Assembly: GCF_003573695.1 (NCBI RefSeq)
Contig: NC_039365.1
Location: 82,191,089-82,255,088, forward strand
DNA from: Papaver somniferum
Lineage: Eukaryota > Streptophyta > Magnoliopsida > Ranunculales > Papaveraceae
Direction of reading: 5' to 3'
Length of the DNA: 64,000 nt
Below the pieces are notes generated by a model that did not search any database, was not told where the DNA came from, and was given only the letters and a program-made list of their open reading frames with translations. The position numbers were made by a program, and so were the translations under genes. Shown piece after piece: positions 23,878 through 36,800 of this stretch (positions within the stretch are counted from its first letter, which is position 1; every line of letters begins with the position of its first letter).

Positions 23878-24372
23878 TTTTTCCTTCTTTTCATTCTCTA
23901 TATTTCTTTATTAAACCCAAATATTATTTAATTCACAGAATCAATTCCAGGAGAAAATCCTCCAAGGATATCTTTCCTGTTTAATGCAAGATAACTTCCT
24001 TTTTTCAAAACTCTCATAATTAATACTCGTAGATTTCTTGCTTATAAGGCACGGAGATATTCTTGTCTTAAAAATCTAAAATGTCATACAAAATCTCATC
24101 CAGAAAACCTTCACTGTTGAAACCAAAATTTCTCACCCAAACTATGTTTGAACATGAAGAAGAAGAATAAGGAGGAGGTTCCCTTATCCAAAGTACATGT
24201 CCCTTTATCAGTTTTTTTGGGTGCCTTTGGCACTCTTTTGAGCCATTTTTTCCACATAAGTTTATTTCTCCAAAAACACCTACAAATACTCAAAATAACA
24301 AAATAGGTACAAAAATATGCACTAACAAATTGGACAATTGAGATCAAATCAGACACAAAAACGTGTCTATCA
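23878..24372 (-). repeat. Gypsy 3' LTR, partial
   Basis: Aligns by eye with 34430-34932 and ends GTGTCTATCA on the plus strand. It is directly followed by AATACCCCCAAATT, the complement of the polypurine tract. The distal part is missing at the junction with the Sirevirus-like LTR. Confidence 0.8.
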
Positions 24373-26124
24373 AATACCCCCAAATTCATTATAAGCTAGT
24401 CCTCGAGCAAATCTAATCTAGAAAATAAAAATCCTAACTCACTGTCGCAGGCATCACGATTGCACTTAGCGTGTGCAACAATCCTTTGAACCCCTAGGTG
24501 GCCCTAGTAGCCGAGTTACAATCTCAGGTGGGTTTACAAGAGGTGTACCCACAAAACATTTACTTCTAATTGGTCACATGTTTCCTAAAAGCTACGAGGA
24601 CATAAATTTTCTCAACCTATCACCTAGTAATTACGGTGCAATAGAAAAATCAACCAAAATATCCGCTCCACAACGGGAGAGATCCGTTCAACAACGAAAT
24701 AAAAAGATCCGTTAAATAACTGGAAAAACATCGAGAGATAGATTTCCACTCAACAGCGGAGAGATTTCCACTCTACAATGGCGTTAACATCGGCAGAGAG
24801 AGACCCTCTCAACAGTTGTAGCATCGAGAGAGAGAGAGACTCGCTCAACAACTGGTCTTATCTGCTCGATAGCGGAAAAGAAAGTATGTGTGATGTGTTT
24901 GAACCAGTTCCAGAAAGGTGAAGATCCAAAAGTAAAGCAGACTAACAGAGCAACCAATATGCATTTCTCCTCAACTCTGTCATAGTGCTCAATAGAAACA
25001 ACGTCGTCTCCGGCTTCATCCGTTGATGATAAACTCTTGCACTTCGTAGAAATTTGACAATGTATTAATTATTCTTTCTTGAATCTTCTTTATATATTTT
25101 TCTTCCCCATGTCCTTATTGAACAAAAACTAACTACAAAATGCAAAAATAAAATGAAATTGTCTTTCTGATTTTTTTTTTAAATAATGAAAAAATAAAAC
25201 AAAATATGAAATTTTACTTGCCAATGGAAAAGGACTTTTGCAATTGATTATTCACAAATTTGCATCATCTTGTACTGAATTCTTTAAAAAATTTCATTGT
25301 TTGATTTTCTTTGCTCTTGTAACTAATTCTTCAACTTTGATTATGAATTTTTCTCTTCCTTCTACTGTTGCTTATAAACCTTGAACATCTTCAACTTTCT
25401 TCATAGATTTTGATGTCGTTCCGCTTGTTTATGATGAAAAGTTTTGATTGAGAGAGAGTCGTAATCCAGTAACTAAGACTTCATGATGAGGTTGATCTGC
25501 TTTTCTGGCATTTCCTCCTGGCCTAAATATCTCCAACATGGATGGTAAGGTCCATCACGATTACTCTTTCAAAGGTTATTTGCCTCTCCAGAGTGCCAAT
25601 TTCTCTATAGTCTCTCTTAAAAATGTCAAATTCTATACCGTCTCTCTAGAATGTCAAATTCCCCAGCAACTCTAATTTCCATTTTTTCGGTGAGAAACAG
25701 TATGTAAACTTAGCTAAACGATTACCATGTGACACTAGAAGTTTCAATAATGCAACTAAAAGTTTCTCTCATACCCCAAAACTTAAACCGGACATTGTCC
25801 TCAATGTTCTAAAGATGAAAGCATGAACAAGGAGAAACTATTACCACTTGTGGGAAAGGAAATAAGGAAAGATAGTACCGTGTCACATGAGCATGACTTA
25901 CCTCCAAAGAAGTGCTAAGTTTAAAGTCTTCAGCCAGACATCAAATACCACAAAATGGCTAATCACCTTTCAATCATATACCAGTATCTGAAACAGTTGT
26001 GGGTCAACAATATTAAGTAGAGTTGTCTCAAATATAAGACCCATATACTGGATCAGACAAATAAACAAAATGAGCAAAACCTTATCTAAGGTTTTTAAGG
26101 TTCGTTCAAAACAACTAGATTTAT
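24373..26124 (-). other. 3' noncoding region of the gypsy derivative
   Basis: Starts with the polypurine tract (minus strand AATTTGGGGGTATT, 24373-24386). It then holds purine-rich GAGAGA runs (about 24825-24840) and repeated ACAACGG/GAGAGAT words (24660-24860). Blocks such as AGAGAGTCG.AATCCAGTAACTAAGAC (25451-25486) and TGCTAAGTTTAAAGTCTTCAG (25912-25932) recur at 52740-52766 and 53191-53211 in the related element. No ORF of significance. Confidence 0.65.
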
Positions 26125-27419
26125 CTAGGGTGTCCATTTGGGCTTTGTATGAGTGTACGGATAAATAGGTTCAGCTGAACGACAGGTCTCTAATAGCTGG
26201 ATTTCCTCATGGACAGTATCTGGAGGATCAGATTGTAGAGTTTCAAGTAACACCTTAGACGTACAAAGCTCGAATCCCAAGTTAGAGACTTCATATAGGG
26301 ATACTTGACGATTACAAGAATCATCACTACCCATAAACTTAAGGTAATCATTACTTTCAGACATACCTAAGACTATTGATTGAATTTATGAGTCCTTAGA
26401 GTCTGAAAAATACTCGAGAGCCTCTTCTAGAAATTGATCACAATCATAAAGTCTTATAACTATTTCCTGAATTTCAGGTTCCCTAGAACCTGAAAAGTAC
26501 TCAAGAGATTATTCGAGAGTCTGGGCACACATCTGATTTAAGAAACTTTATCATCAAATTCATCTAAGGTATCACCAAAAAAAGTGTCGTGCTAATGATC
26601 CTAAACTAAAGTGTTAATCATATTCACTTCTTCTAAATCATAAATCTCAGAAGGTTGTCTAATAACATTAAAGACATTTAGTTCAGTAGTCATGTTACCA
26701 AAATATATGTTCATAAGTCCAGTTCTACAGTTGATGACGGCATTAGATGTGGCTAAAAACAGGCGACCTAGAATCACCGGTATTTGAGCACTTGGGTCAT
26801 GAACATACTAAGTATCTAGAACAACAAAATTCACTAGATAAATAAACCTCTCAACCTCAATATGAACATCCTCTATGACCACGAGGGACTTTGACAGACA
26901 TATTGGTTAATTGCAGTGTCATTGTGGTTGGTTTGAATTTACGAAGACCTAGCTGGGTGTACACATGATATGGAAGTACGTTAATACTGGGTGATTACCA
27001 ATTACACAAGATATGGTGGGGAATCCAGGGTCTTTATACTTAGGGTGTTTGATTCAGAAGGATTGAACTTACTTGAACAGTTAAAAATTATTTTTTTATG
27101 GACGTTAAGCTTACGCTTTCATGCACAGATATCTTTAAGGAACTTGGTATAAGCAGGCATTTGCTTAATTGCTTCTAATAACGGAATATTTATGTTCACC
27201 TGTTTAAATGTTTCCATTATCTCGTTGAAAGTCGACTCCTTCTTTGTTGGATTTAAGCACAAAGTCGGGCTTATCAGGAACCGCGCTGGACTCTTTGGAG
27301 ACTTTGTCAGTCTCTTTAGTTACTGGCTCAGAAGGGTGAACTACAACATGTTCACTATCGGGCATGGTTACCTTGTTGTCAACTATCTTTCTTCTTCGTA
27401 GGGTTGTAATTGCATTCAC
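26125..27419 (-). pseudogene. Gypsy gag-protease linker and downstream ORF remnants
   Basis: On the minus strand the segment from 27419 starts NAITTLRRRKIVDNKV, resembling the linker between gag and protease in Athila/Tat elements. Near 27150 follows FLKDICACKRKLNVHKK, another recurrent gag-pol segment. The next 500 bases, where the retropepsin should lie, are full of stops. The last open stretch (26364-26125) corresponds in position and in a short EEIQLLET/EEVQSLET motif to the 3' ORF of the related element at 53757. No reverse transcriptase motif was found. Confidence 0.6.
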
Positions 27420-30400
27420 ATGACTTGAAGTTTTCTCATCATAAGATACTTCGAACTCCTCCAGGATTGGGTTGTGTCTAGCTAGGAAACTTACCTTTTT
27501 CTCTTAAAGACTCATTTATCTAATTAACCTGGATTTTTAACTTGGAAATATCCTGAGAGTTAGCATGGACCATGTTTTTATTGTCTTCTAAACCTTGTGA
27601 AACCGACTGTTAAAATTTCTCAATGCTCCAGATTAACGAGGCAAAAGACTCCTATTAACTTATGATCTTCTTGTCTGAAGGGATCTGAAATTATGCTTGT
27701 CCTGAAAGATTCTTAGTATAACCAAAACCTGGGGGAACCTGAGAGTTACTAGACTAACCTTGACTATGGCCCTTAGGCCATGAAAGTTTTTGATTGTTTC
27801 TCCAACCAGGGCTATACGTTTCTGAATATGGGTCAAACTTCTGACGGTTATCAGTTATTATAAAGAGCATGGGCTTGCTCTTCAATAGTTTGTCCTTTCC
27901 ATAAAGGCTCTATTCTACCACTAGTTTGACTCAATTCTAAAGCTTCTAACCTTTTTGTTATAGATGCTTTTTTGGCATCTGATTCAAAAGATCCTTCTAC
28001 CTTATTGATATTTCCTCTACTTAAAAGAATTGTTTTCTGGGGCTCCCTACTATTCTCCCATTGCTGAGTCTTTTCGACAATTTCATTCAAAAATTTCATC
28101 GCACTATCAACAGTTTTGTTTTCAAACCCACCTGTATACAAAGACTCAACCATGGTTATTGTCGAGTAATCTAAACCTTCATAAATGATCTGAACTAGCC
28201 TTACATTTTCTAAATCATGATGAGGACATTATGATAACAAATTTGTAGTACCCGATATTTTTAGTTACCGGTTAGGGTTGGGTTTTACTCAAATCAGCTT
28301 AGGTTATTGTTTTCTTTGGTCTAGTCTATATGGGTTGCTTGTATCAAAAATTTAGGGTGAAAATATAATCACCTAAATATGAGGAAAATTAAAAGACACT
28401 TAAAATAAAAATAATAAAAATGTGTATTAAGCATTATTGTTAATATTAGTATTAATATAAGTTTTAGAAAAGTTTAGGGAAAGAATTTTAGAAGTTGCAA
28501 AAGAAAAGGCTGGGAGAAGAAGAATGATATGGAGCTAGGTTTCATTTAGATAAGAAGAGTATGGAGAATCAATAGGATCAAAAGAACTAAATCCCCCTTC
28601 TTTTTGTATTTTGTTATACTTGATTTTAATTTAGTTAAATCTTATATCATTAGGATTCTAAAATCTATTTGTTTAATTAAATGCATCCGATTAATGATCA
28701 GCCTTTTATTAATGGTAGATAACACATAATTGGGATCACTGGTTAAAAATTTGAGAATAATCCATCGTAAATTCGTTGTTGATTGTTTGTATTGATATGG
28801 ATGATGATTTCTGAAATTTCTTGACATATTCGCTTTATCATGTTTTTGATTGATTTAAGTAGTCTTGATAATTTTAAAATGATGTGTAGTCTATTTGAAA
28901 GTTGCAGGTTTACGTATTATGTTTCATATGGATTTGCTCAATTCCTGATTATTGTGAGTTTAATATGAATTGTTTGGTAATGGCATGTAGTCTGCCCAGT
29001 TTTTAGGATGATAGTACAAAATCATTATCTTTTGATTGAGTTGTTAGTTTACTGTGAATTTTGGTTATGTCATTACTTATTGAGTTATGTATGTTCTCCT
29101 AAAGTTTTAGGAAGATCGTAAAAAGTAATCACCCTGAGATGCATGATGTAGAATGTGTGCAGTTAGCTTGTTTGCATAAATGCTCAAAAGAAACTCATGT
29201 TGTTTGTCATATGTTGTTAAGCCATGGTTGCTTGTATTGTTTGAAAAAATGATTTAAAAATTGGAAATGAGTTCACGTTTTACTCTTAGATGGAGCATGG
29301 TTTTATGCTAACGGCGGGTAATGATCCCCGAGATACAAATGGGTAATGATACTTATGTAGGAACATGTGTTCCTAACCATCGGTGGAGGTTATTCATGCT
29401 TGATAACGAGAACGAAATGGGTAATGATCCCCAAGAGAAAATGGGTATGATCCCCATATGATTTTTTCTGACCATCGATGGCGACTGTCCGTGCCGGAGA
29501 AAAGACAGGTGGGTGCACGAACCAAGGTTTTCGTACCGTGAACTCATGCGTTGAAACTTAAATGGATGAATTGTGACTTGATGTGTTAAATCCCAAATGG
29601 ATGATTAGTTGACAATAATATTGGTATTGTGGACTCATATTGAATAAATGAACTGAATGATTTGTTATTTATATTGTGAAGTCTTGTTTTGAAATCTAAA
29701 TTAGATGATTTGTTATAAATAAAACTTGTGTGGTAATGTTGATGTTGAATATCTACATATCGGTGATTTGCTTGAAATTATGTTGTATACCCATGTAGTT
29801 TGTCACTTGATCATTGATATTTTTATGCATGTTTTGAGATTGAGGATTCATTCTACTGAGCTGTCATCTCAACCCAGTTGACATTCTTGAAGATTTCGTG
29901 GAAGTTGGAAGTGGAAATTAAGAAGATAGTTTAATCATTGTGTTGTTTTATTGTATTGCTTGAAATGTAATTTGAAATAATGTGTTTGGTAGAAAATATT
30001 ATTAAGGATAATTAATGGATTTATATTCTTCAATTCATGTTATATAGAGATTTAATCATGCTTGGTATTAAAGTAAATTAGCAAAAATATGTATATGCAT
30101 AAATCTTTTCCGACTTCCATATGGGTTTATATGCATAAATATTATTAAGGATAATTAATGGATTTATATACTTCGAGTTCGGACCTCCATATGGATTTGC
30201 CCTAGTCCGGAACTCGGGGTGTTATAAAATCATTGAACCTTTCCAAATACCGCTATAAAGATTCTCCCTCTCATGTTGAGCAAATTTGCAAATCTACGTC
30301 CTAGTAGATGATGTTTTGTGCCTAGGAAAAAACTTCTGTAAAAAGGCAGATGTAAGTTGTTCATATGTTTCAATTGAAACGAAAGTCAAACTGTATAACC

Positions 30401-30620
30401 AAGATTTTGCTTTGTCTCTCAGGGAAAAGGGAAATAATCTAATTTTCAATGTATCATCATCTAGGTCTTTAATCCTAATGGTGCTACATATTTCCTCAAA
30501 TTCCCTAATGTGAAATTATGGGTTTTCATTTTCTTCCCCTAAAAAGACTGGGAGAATCTCTATCGTCCCAGGTTTCAGCTCATAGTTTGCTTTAGTGTCA
30601 GATAACTTGATATATAAGGG
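27420..30620 (-). pseudogene. Gypsy gag, split by a solo LTR
   Basis: Gag forms the particle. The N-terminal core is at 30620-30240 (LPVFLGEENENP, one TAA, then FHIREFEEICSTIR and RLFPFSLRDKAKSWLYSL, typical of Retrotrans_gag). A small frameshift follows near 30290. The frame reaches the insertion point of the solo LTR at 30227 and continues on its other side from 28243 through 27851 (MVESLYTGGFENKTVDSAMKF, a hallmark of this gag class) towards 27420. Leaving out the solo LTR and one copy of its target duplication makes the two halves contiguous in frame, apart from an existing stop. A GWRNNQKLSW-like motif near 27810 is typical of the end of such gag proteins. Confidence 0.8.
28244..30226. 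repeat. Solo LTR, 1983 bp, inserted in gypsy gag
   Basis: Ends TGTAGTACCCGA ... TCGGGGTGTTATA are inversely related, close to the TGTAACACCC...GGGTGTTACA ends seen in many plant gypsy LTRs. The flanks AAATT (28239-28243) and AAATC (30227-30231) form a 5-bp duplication with one mismatch. No internal coding region exists, so this is a solo LTR left by recombination. A short duplicated block (ATTATTAAGGATAATTAATG) occurs at 29998 and 30139. Orientation cannot be settled. Confidence 0.8.
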
Positions 30621-30635
30621 TCGAGAGTTCCTAGT

Positions 30636-33003
30636 TGAAAAGGCTGGGGTCTAACAACCGCACCCAATATTTCGATTAGCAATCTGTATGGACTAACTCC
30701 AATATACTTTTAAGAGAATCAACTAGACAGTCAGACTCAATCTTAATAAAAGTACATCAAAGAGTTATATCTCACTTTCTCGATTCAATACTTACTCAAG
30801 CAAATAGAAATATGCGAGTCTAATTGAATACAAGAGAAATCACTTGAACGGTACCAAAGACCAATGTTCAAGGATCAATCAATTTCAATCAACAACCAAA
30901 GGTTGGATTTACCAATTGGTCGATTCAACGCACAACCTGTGATATTTCAATTATATAAAAAAATATAATGCAGAAAAGAAATAACACAGACACCATAAAT
31001 TTTGTTAACGAGGAAACCACAAATGCAGAAAAACATCGGGACCTAGTCCAGATTGAACACACACTGTATTAAGCCGCTACAGACACTAGCCCACTATAAA
31101 CTAACTTCGGTCTGGACTGTAGTTGAACCCCAATCAATCTCACACTGATCCAAGGTACAGTTGCGCTCCTTGCGTCTCTTATCCCAGCAGGATACTACGC
31201 ACATGATTCCCTTAGCTGACCTCACCCAACTAAGAGTTGCTACGACCCAAGGTTGAAGACTTTAATAAACAAATCTGTATCACACAAAAAAGTATACGGT
31301 AATAGGTAAATCTATCTCCCACAGAAATACTTACCAGTTTTTGTTCCATCTTTTGATAAATCAAGGTGAACAGGAATCAATTGATAAACTGTACTTATAT
31401 TCCCGAAGAACAGCTCAATATTATCAATCACCTCACAATAATCTTAATCGACTAGCGAAAGAAGATATTGCGGAATCACAAACAATGAGACGAAGATGTT
31501 TGTGAATTCTTTTATATCTTGCCTATTGGAGAAATCAATCTCAAGCCAATCTTACGATTGTACTTAGTACGATAGAAACACCAAGGTCAGATCACACAAC
31601 TACAAGAAAAGTAGTATTGGTTTGGCTTCACAATCCCAATGAAGTCTTCAAGTCGTTAACCTACAAGGTCTCGGTAGAAACCTAAGATTAAAGGAGAATC
31701 GAATCTATCGAATACAACTAGTATCACATAGGAGGTGTGGGGATTAGGTTTCCCAGTTGCTAGAGTTTTCCTTTATATAGTCTTTCAAATCAGGGTTTGT
31801 AATCAATGTTAGCTTAGTAACAAAGCATTCAATATTCACCGTTAGATGAAAACCTGATTAGATTCAAGCTAATATCTTTCAACCGTTAGATCGAAACTTA
31901 GCTTGTTACACACAAATGAAATGCACGTTTATTTAGGTTTGTGTAACCGTACCCAAACATGTACATCTAGTTGTTTCAACGGTAGTTAACCAAATGGTTA
32001 GCCATATGAGCACTTTCATATCAACCCTATTCTTCTTTACCATAACTAGTTCAAATGACTCAAATGAACTAGTTAGAGAGTTGTTCAATTGCTTAGATCT
32101 CATAGAAGTATACAAGACACAATCGAAGCAAAAATGATTTGATTGATTCATGAACTTTATAGCCGCGGTTTGCAAACTTGCATTCCTTAGTTTATATAAG
32201 TTTAAGTTCACGAATAATCGTTTTTAGAAAATAACCAACTTAAGTACACGGAATGGGTACGCGGATTTAAATACCCGGAATAAGTTTGTTTTTCAGTTCA
32301 CAAACTCCAGCAGAAATTCTCGGGATGAGAACTTTCGACAGTACGCGGACTTGGTTCTCGGACTCTAGTTCCGGTTTTCCTGAGCAGCAAAGTACGCATA
32401 CTTTAGTTCGAGGATTAAGGACTTATACACGTATGAGTTACCACACAATGTTTATATCCAACCATGGTTATATAATCTAAACTCTCATTTCAATCATTAA
32501 AACATTCTTAGAGGACGTTATATAGTTGTTGTTCACACACTATTTTTCATCAAAGATATTTTCAAGTAATTGAAACTTAATATGACTTTCGTCACTAGTA
32601 AAGATGAACTTGGCCAAAGCGAAAGCTTACCAACACATATTTCGAGAAATAGATAAGAAAGATAAATTCGGCTCGAAATAGCAAAGGTGTATAATCAAAG
32701 TCTATATAGAAAAACAACTTTTTTCTCAAGATAGGAGATAGAGTAGATAAACTTTTTGAGTGATAGATAAGTTCAAGTCTCCACATACCTTTTATTCAAT
32801 GAAGTTCCACCATTTCCTTGAGTAGTTCTTTGTCGTTGTATGATGATCGCCATGGAGTCTTGAGCTCAGCTACACTTTCTATCCTAGTCCGAGACTTAGC
32901 TATAAGTAGACTAGAAATCAAGACTTATAGTTTTGATCACTAACATTGACAAACATGCTTGAGATAGCAACGCATGCGAGTTCGACCGAGCAATGCTCTA
33001 ACA
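30636..33003 (-). repeat. Solo LTR of the Sirevirus-like family, 2368 bp
   Basis: Minus-strand copy of the LTR at 14492: plus-strand start TGAAAAGGCTGGGGTCTAAC and end GAGCAATGCTCTAACA are the reverse complements of the LTR end and start. It is flanked by a perfect 5-bp target duplication CTAGT (30631-30635 and 33004-33008). It lacks both the hAT element and the 182-bp insertion. It carries the conserved TATA motif on the minus strand near 31775. Confidence 0.9.
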
Positions 33004-33008
33004 CTAGT

Positions 33009-33974
33009 AGGATTCATCAAAGATTTTAAAGTCGTTATTTCTAGCACTATCAAAGGACTAGGAATACTTTTCTCACTAAGAGTCAAGTTTTCAAAACTGA
33101 AATTTCTGAAAACAGGGCTCTCGAAAGAAGAGTCTCTGAGCTCCTTGTTTCCGCAAAAGAACTACTAGGTTTTTCACTAATTAAACGACCTATATTGTCT
33201 CTTTTCCAAGCCCGCTCTCTAATAACCTTGGGCATATACTAAAAAGAACAATTCTGATTGGAAAGGAAGTTCTAAGAAAACACAGACAAGGATGACTCCA
33301 CCAAAACAAGCTTATTGAATCTAGCAAACAAAAAGCATGATGGGTCCACTTAGATTGTTCTATACCAACTTCTAACCTTCCGAAATGCAACTATTTACGA
33401 TTTTAGCGAACCTCTTGGGACGATCTGAGTTAATGTAAGTCAGAGAGAAGCATGAGAAGCTCAAAGGATCTTGAATACCTCTACCTTTGTGGTTACGTTT
33501 CCTTGGGTTACAGGGCGACGCGATTCAACTTACAGTAATCATTCTGAACCTCGAGTTAGGCTAGCTAACGAAGTAACCAATACTTAAAATCCTTTTGAAT
33601 GACTTCTTATAAGATCGTTACCCTATTGGTCTCGTTCTAGTTAGTATTTTAAGCTTTGGTTCGCGTTGACAATGTTTTCCGAAGGCATGCAAGAAGGAAA
33701 ATGTAATGAAATTCGAGTCCTTATCTTATATTAGCCAGTCCTTGCCCTCTACTAAAAATTAAAACCGTTTTCAGACCTCAACATATATGCATTACAAAGG
33801 CGTCTAATAAACCTGCTAAAAGGGGATTCGCTGGTGGTTAGAATCTTACCTCATGTTCCAGAAGGGAGATGAACATCTGAAGTCGACTCGGGCCACCGAC
33901 TCCTATGTCAGTGTGCGAACCCGAGGGGCCGAGACAGTATTGGCACTGTCATCCTTCCATGTTGCAGTTTATAT
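33009..33974 (-). other. Gypsy 5' leader and gag N-terminal remnant
   Basis: Matches 54940-55620 in the related element: the blocks GAATCTAGCAAACAAAAAGC (33317 and 54980) and TCGACTCGGGCCAC (33882 and 55538) are shared. The stretch just right of CTAGT continues the gag-side sequence interrupted by the solo LTR. At about 33967 the leader jumps directly into LTR sequence, so the primer-binding site is lost. Confidence 0.65.
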
Positions 33975-34932
33975 CAAATGATTTAATAAAGCATAACCTA
34001 TCAAATTGAATGACAAATAATTAAGAAAATCATGTTATCAAATTAAAACTCTGCAGAAGCAGTGATTAAGTGAATAAATAATAAAACTAGAATAAATGGA
34101 AAAATTAAAAATTATTACCCATCAACCATGTTATAATAGTTTCCTTCATTGCCTTAGTTTAAAGCATTAGTTACCCATAATAAAAATTACATGCACTATC
34201 ATATAAGAAGAATTATTTTTATTGATAAAATATGAGTTACAAAACTGAAATGATCTTCCTCAAATATTATTCCACTAATATATTAAAACTACCAAAAAGA
34301 AACTAAGTTCTCTCGGCTCTCAAAAAGATGTCCATGTTCGATCTCATTAACATATTATTTTATACACACCAACTTATTATTCAAACATATTCTCAAAATC
34401 TTATTCTTCATAATTAAAAATATCTTCGGGAATTTTTTCTTATTTTCCTTCTTTTATTTTCTATATTTCTTTATTAAACCCAAATCTTCTTTATTCGAAG
34501 AATCAAATACGCTCCACGAGAAAATCCTCCGAGGATATCTTTCATGTTTAATACAAAATAACTTCCTTTTTTTTCAAAACTACCATAGTTAATACTCGTA
34601 GATTTTCTGTTTATAAGGCAAGAAGATATTCTTGTCTTAAAAATCTAAAATGTCCTACGAACTGTCATCCAGAAATCCTTCACTGTTGAAACCAAAATTT
34701 CTCGCGAAAACTCTGTATGAAAATGAAGAAGAAGGGGATGCCCCTATCCAAAGTCCATGTGCCTTAATCAAACTTTCTGGGTGCCTTTAACACTTTTTCG
34801 AGCCATTTTTTCTACAAAAGTTTATTTCTCCAAAAACATCGACAAATACACAAAATAGAAAAATAAGTACAAAAGTAGGCACTAACAAAGTAGACAATTG
34901 AGATCAAATCAGACCCAAAAATATGTCTATCA
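33975..34932 (-). repeat. Gypsy 5' LTR, partial
   Basis: Contains GCATAACCTAT..AATTGAAT and CTCTGCA.AAGCAGTGATT.AGTGAAT blocks like those in the 50215 LTR, and ends CTATCA at 34932. About 600 bp of the far end appear to be deleted together with the primer site. Confidence 0.75.
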
Positions 34933-35785
34933 GTGTCCAAACACTACCTTGGTCTATAAATAGTGAAGGTTTCTTCTAATCGGTTTTCTAACGTGTTGTT
35001 CAACTTAAGCATAAGGTTCTTCGTGATCTTTACCTCACTAATTGTGATTGAAAATTTTTTAAATTAAAAGGGTGGCCACCTATAGTTCTTTTATTACTAT
35101 CGAATCCAAACTCTTTTACTAAAATATTTCAAAATTCAAAAAGAATTTGTTGCTAACCAAAATGCGGGAATGTTAGCTTTATTTTAGTTTAATAACAAAT
35201 TATGTTTTGATTTAACTAAGTTGAATTAATGTAATCCTAATCAAAAAAGTTTAAGGTTTGTATGAAAGATGTTGAATGGAATATGCGGAACTAATATCTC
35301 TTTTGCTATTACAGGTGGCATAAAAGTTAATATGTATTGTTATGGGGTTGTTCTTCAACTGACGATGGCAGGTTGAAGGACACTTGTCCTTGTGAAGCAT
35401 GTGGTGGGCTTCATTCTAGCCTCTTGTTTAAATAAGAACGATTTTTTTGGGACCATGGTTTTTTTTTGGGGGACCATGGTTTTATTTTTAGTAAGACATT
35501 TAGAAGTAAATCTAGGTCACCCCTTATCTAGATATTTATATTAATACCTAAACTACCCTCCTGATTAATTTTGGGTAATGATTAGTGAAATGATTAAGCT
35601 AAAGAAGTAGAATTATTGAGAGAGTAAAGTTAGAGAAGATGAAGAAGAAAAACATGAAAAAAATTTACCAACCACAACCGGAGGAAGAGCATTTGGGTTA
35701 TTAGGTATGCTTCATACTTAGATAATGTTGGTTTAATTGCTCCAAACTTTCAAAAAAATGAAATTTTTTATGTAGATTTGGGCCA

Positions 35786-36445
35786 GTTCGGTTACCATAT
35801 GTCAAGAACATGTAACCGAACACACCTGAAAGTGTAGTTCGGTTACGTTTTCCAAACACGCAGGTTACCGAACTCGCTCGTTAATGGAGGTTTTGGTCCT
35901 ACAGTGTAATCTTCGGTTTGCCCGCAATGTAACCGAACTTTAGGGTCTAGAAGTTTGGTTGCTTTGCAAACAATAACTAACCGAACTTTACGTGAAAATA
36001 AAATTTTACCAACTGTACATAGTTCGGTTGGTTCGCAAACTTTTATCCAAAAGTGTATCTAACCGAACTCATCGATAAAAAAAAAAACCAAAATTACAGT
36101 GCTATATTCGGTTACCTAGTATAAAATGGTAGGTAACCGAACTTTGAACTTAACAATTTATTTGGGTACATCTTGTGTGTTCGGTTACATATCAAATTTC
36201 TCTACCAACCGAACTTAAAGTTCGGTGATATCCTTATTTTGCGAAGGAACCGGACTTATGGACTTGTGTTGTTCTAATACAAGGAGTTCGGTTAAAAGTA
36301 TTTTTTGCGAATCAACCGAACTCTGAGTTCGGTTAAGAAAAAATTAATTCGTGATAACCGAACTTTTTGCGATGAAACCGAATGTTTTGCGACGTAACCG
36401 AACTAAAAGTTCAGCTGAGACTTGTTTTTTGCGATGTAACCGAAC
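35786..36445. repeat. Array of about 21 alternating short inverted motifs
   Basis: By eye, nine TTCGGT words and twelve ACCGAA words (most within GTTCGGTTA or TAACCGAACT) lie about 20-60 bases apart and largely alternate in orientation. Neighbouring pairs can form short stem-loops. Between them the sequence is unrelated, so this is not a simple tandem repeat. Confidence 0.8.
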
Positions 36446-36599
36446 TTTTCTCTGGAAAAAAACCTCCATTAAACCTCTCTGCAACTTCCATTTTCAACTC
36501 ATTTTGATGATTACTTCTCATTTATTCAACCAAAAACGAATGACAAGTAATGGGTTTGTGACAATATTTTTGTTAATGTTTTAAATTAAGCTATATATA

Positions 36600-36800
36600 G
36601 AGGTGGTGGTGATTGGTGGTGGCGGTAATCGGAGGTGGTGGTGGTAATCGGTGGTTGGTGGTGGTGATAATCAGAGGTGGTGGTGGTGGTAATCGGCGGT
36701 GGTGGGCGGTGGTGGTGGTGGTGGTAATCGGTGGTTAGTGGTGGTGATAATCGGAGGTGATGGTGGTGGTGGGCGGTGGTGGTGGGAGGAGGTGGTTATA
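36600..36800 (+). repeat. GGTGGT-type minisatellite
   Basis: Interspersed GGTGGTGG with recurring GGTAATCGG and GGTGATAATC words, followed by a short TATATATATATA run at about 36798. It is strongly purine/pyrimidine-skewed. Confidence 0.85.

Larger units (their letters stand above)
23878..34932 (-). mobile_element. Ty3-gypsy derivative (Athila/Tat-like), broken, hosting two solo LTRs
   Basis: Read on the minus strand: partial 5' LTR (34932-33975), 5' leader, gag remnants (30620-30240 and 28243-27420), a gag-to-protease linker, a further ORF remnant (26364-26125), the polypurine tract and a partial 3' LTR (24372-23878). Retrotrans_gag-type sequence is visible; reverse transcriptase, RNase H and integrase are not. 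The NAITTLR linker motif near 27415 suggests the Athila/Tat side of gypsy (inference). Two solo LTRs (28244-30226 and 30636-33003) interrupt it. The 3' end of the 5' LTR and the primer site are deleted near 33967. The family matches the element at 50215-57565. Confidence 0.85.

Noticed and set aside
36351..36584. 77-residue ORF inside the TIR element
   Set aside because: Its NRT/CNR repeats come from the AACCGAAC array; no transposase motif.
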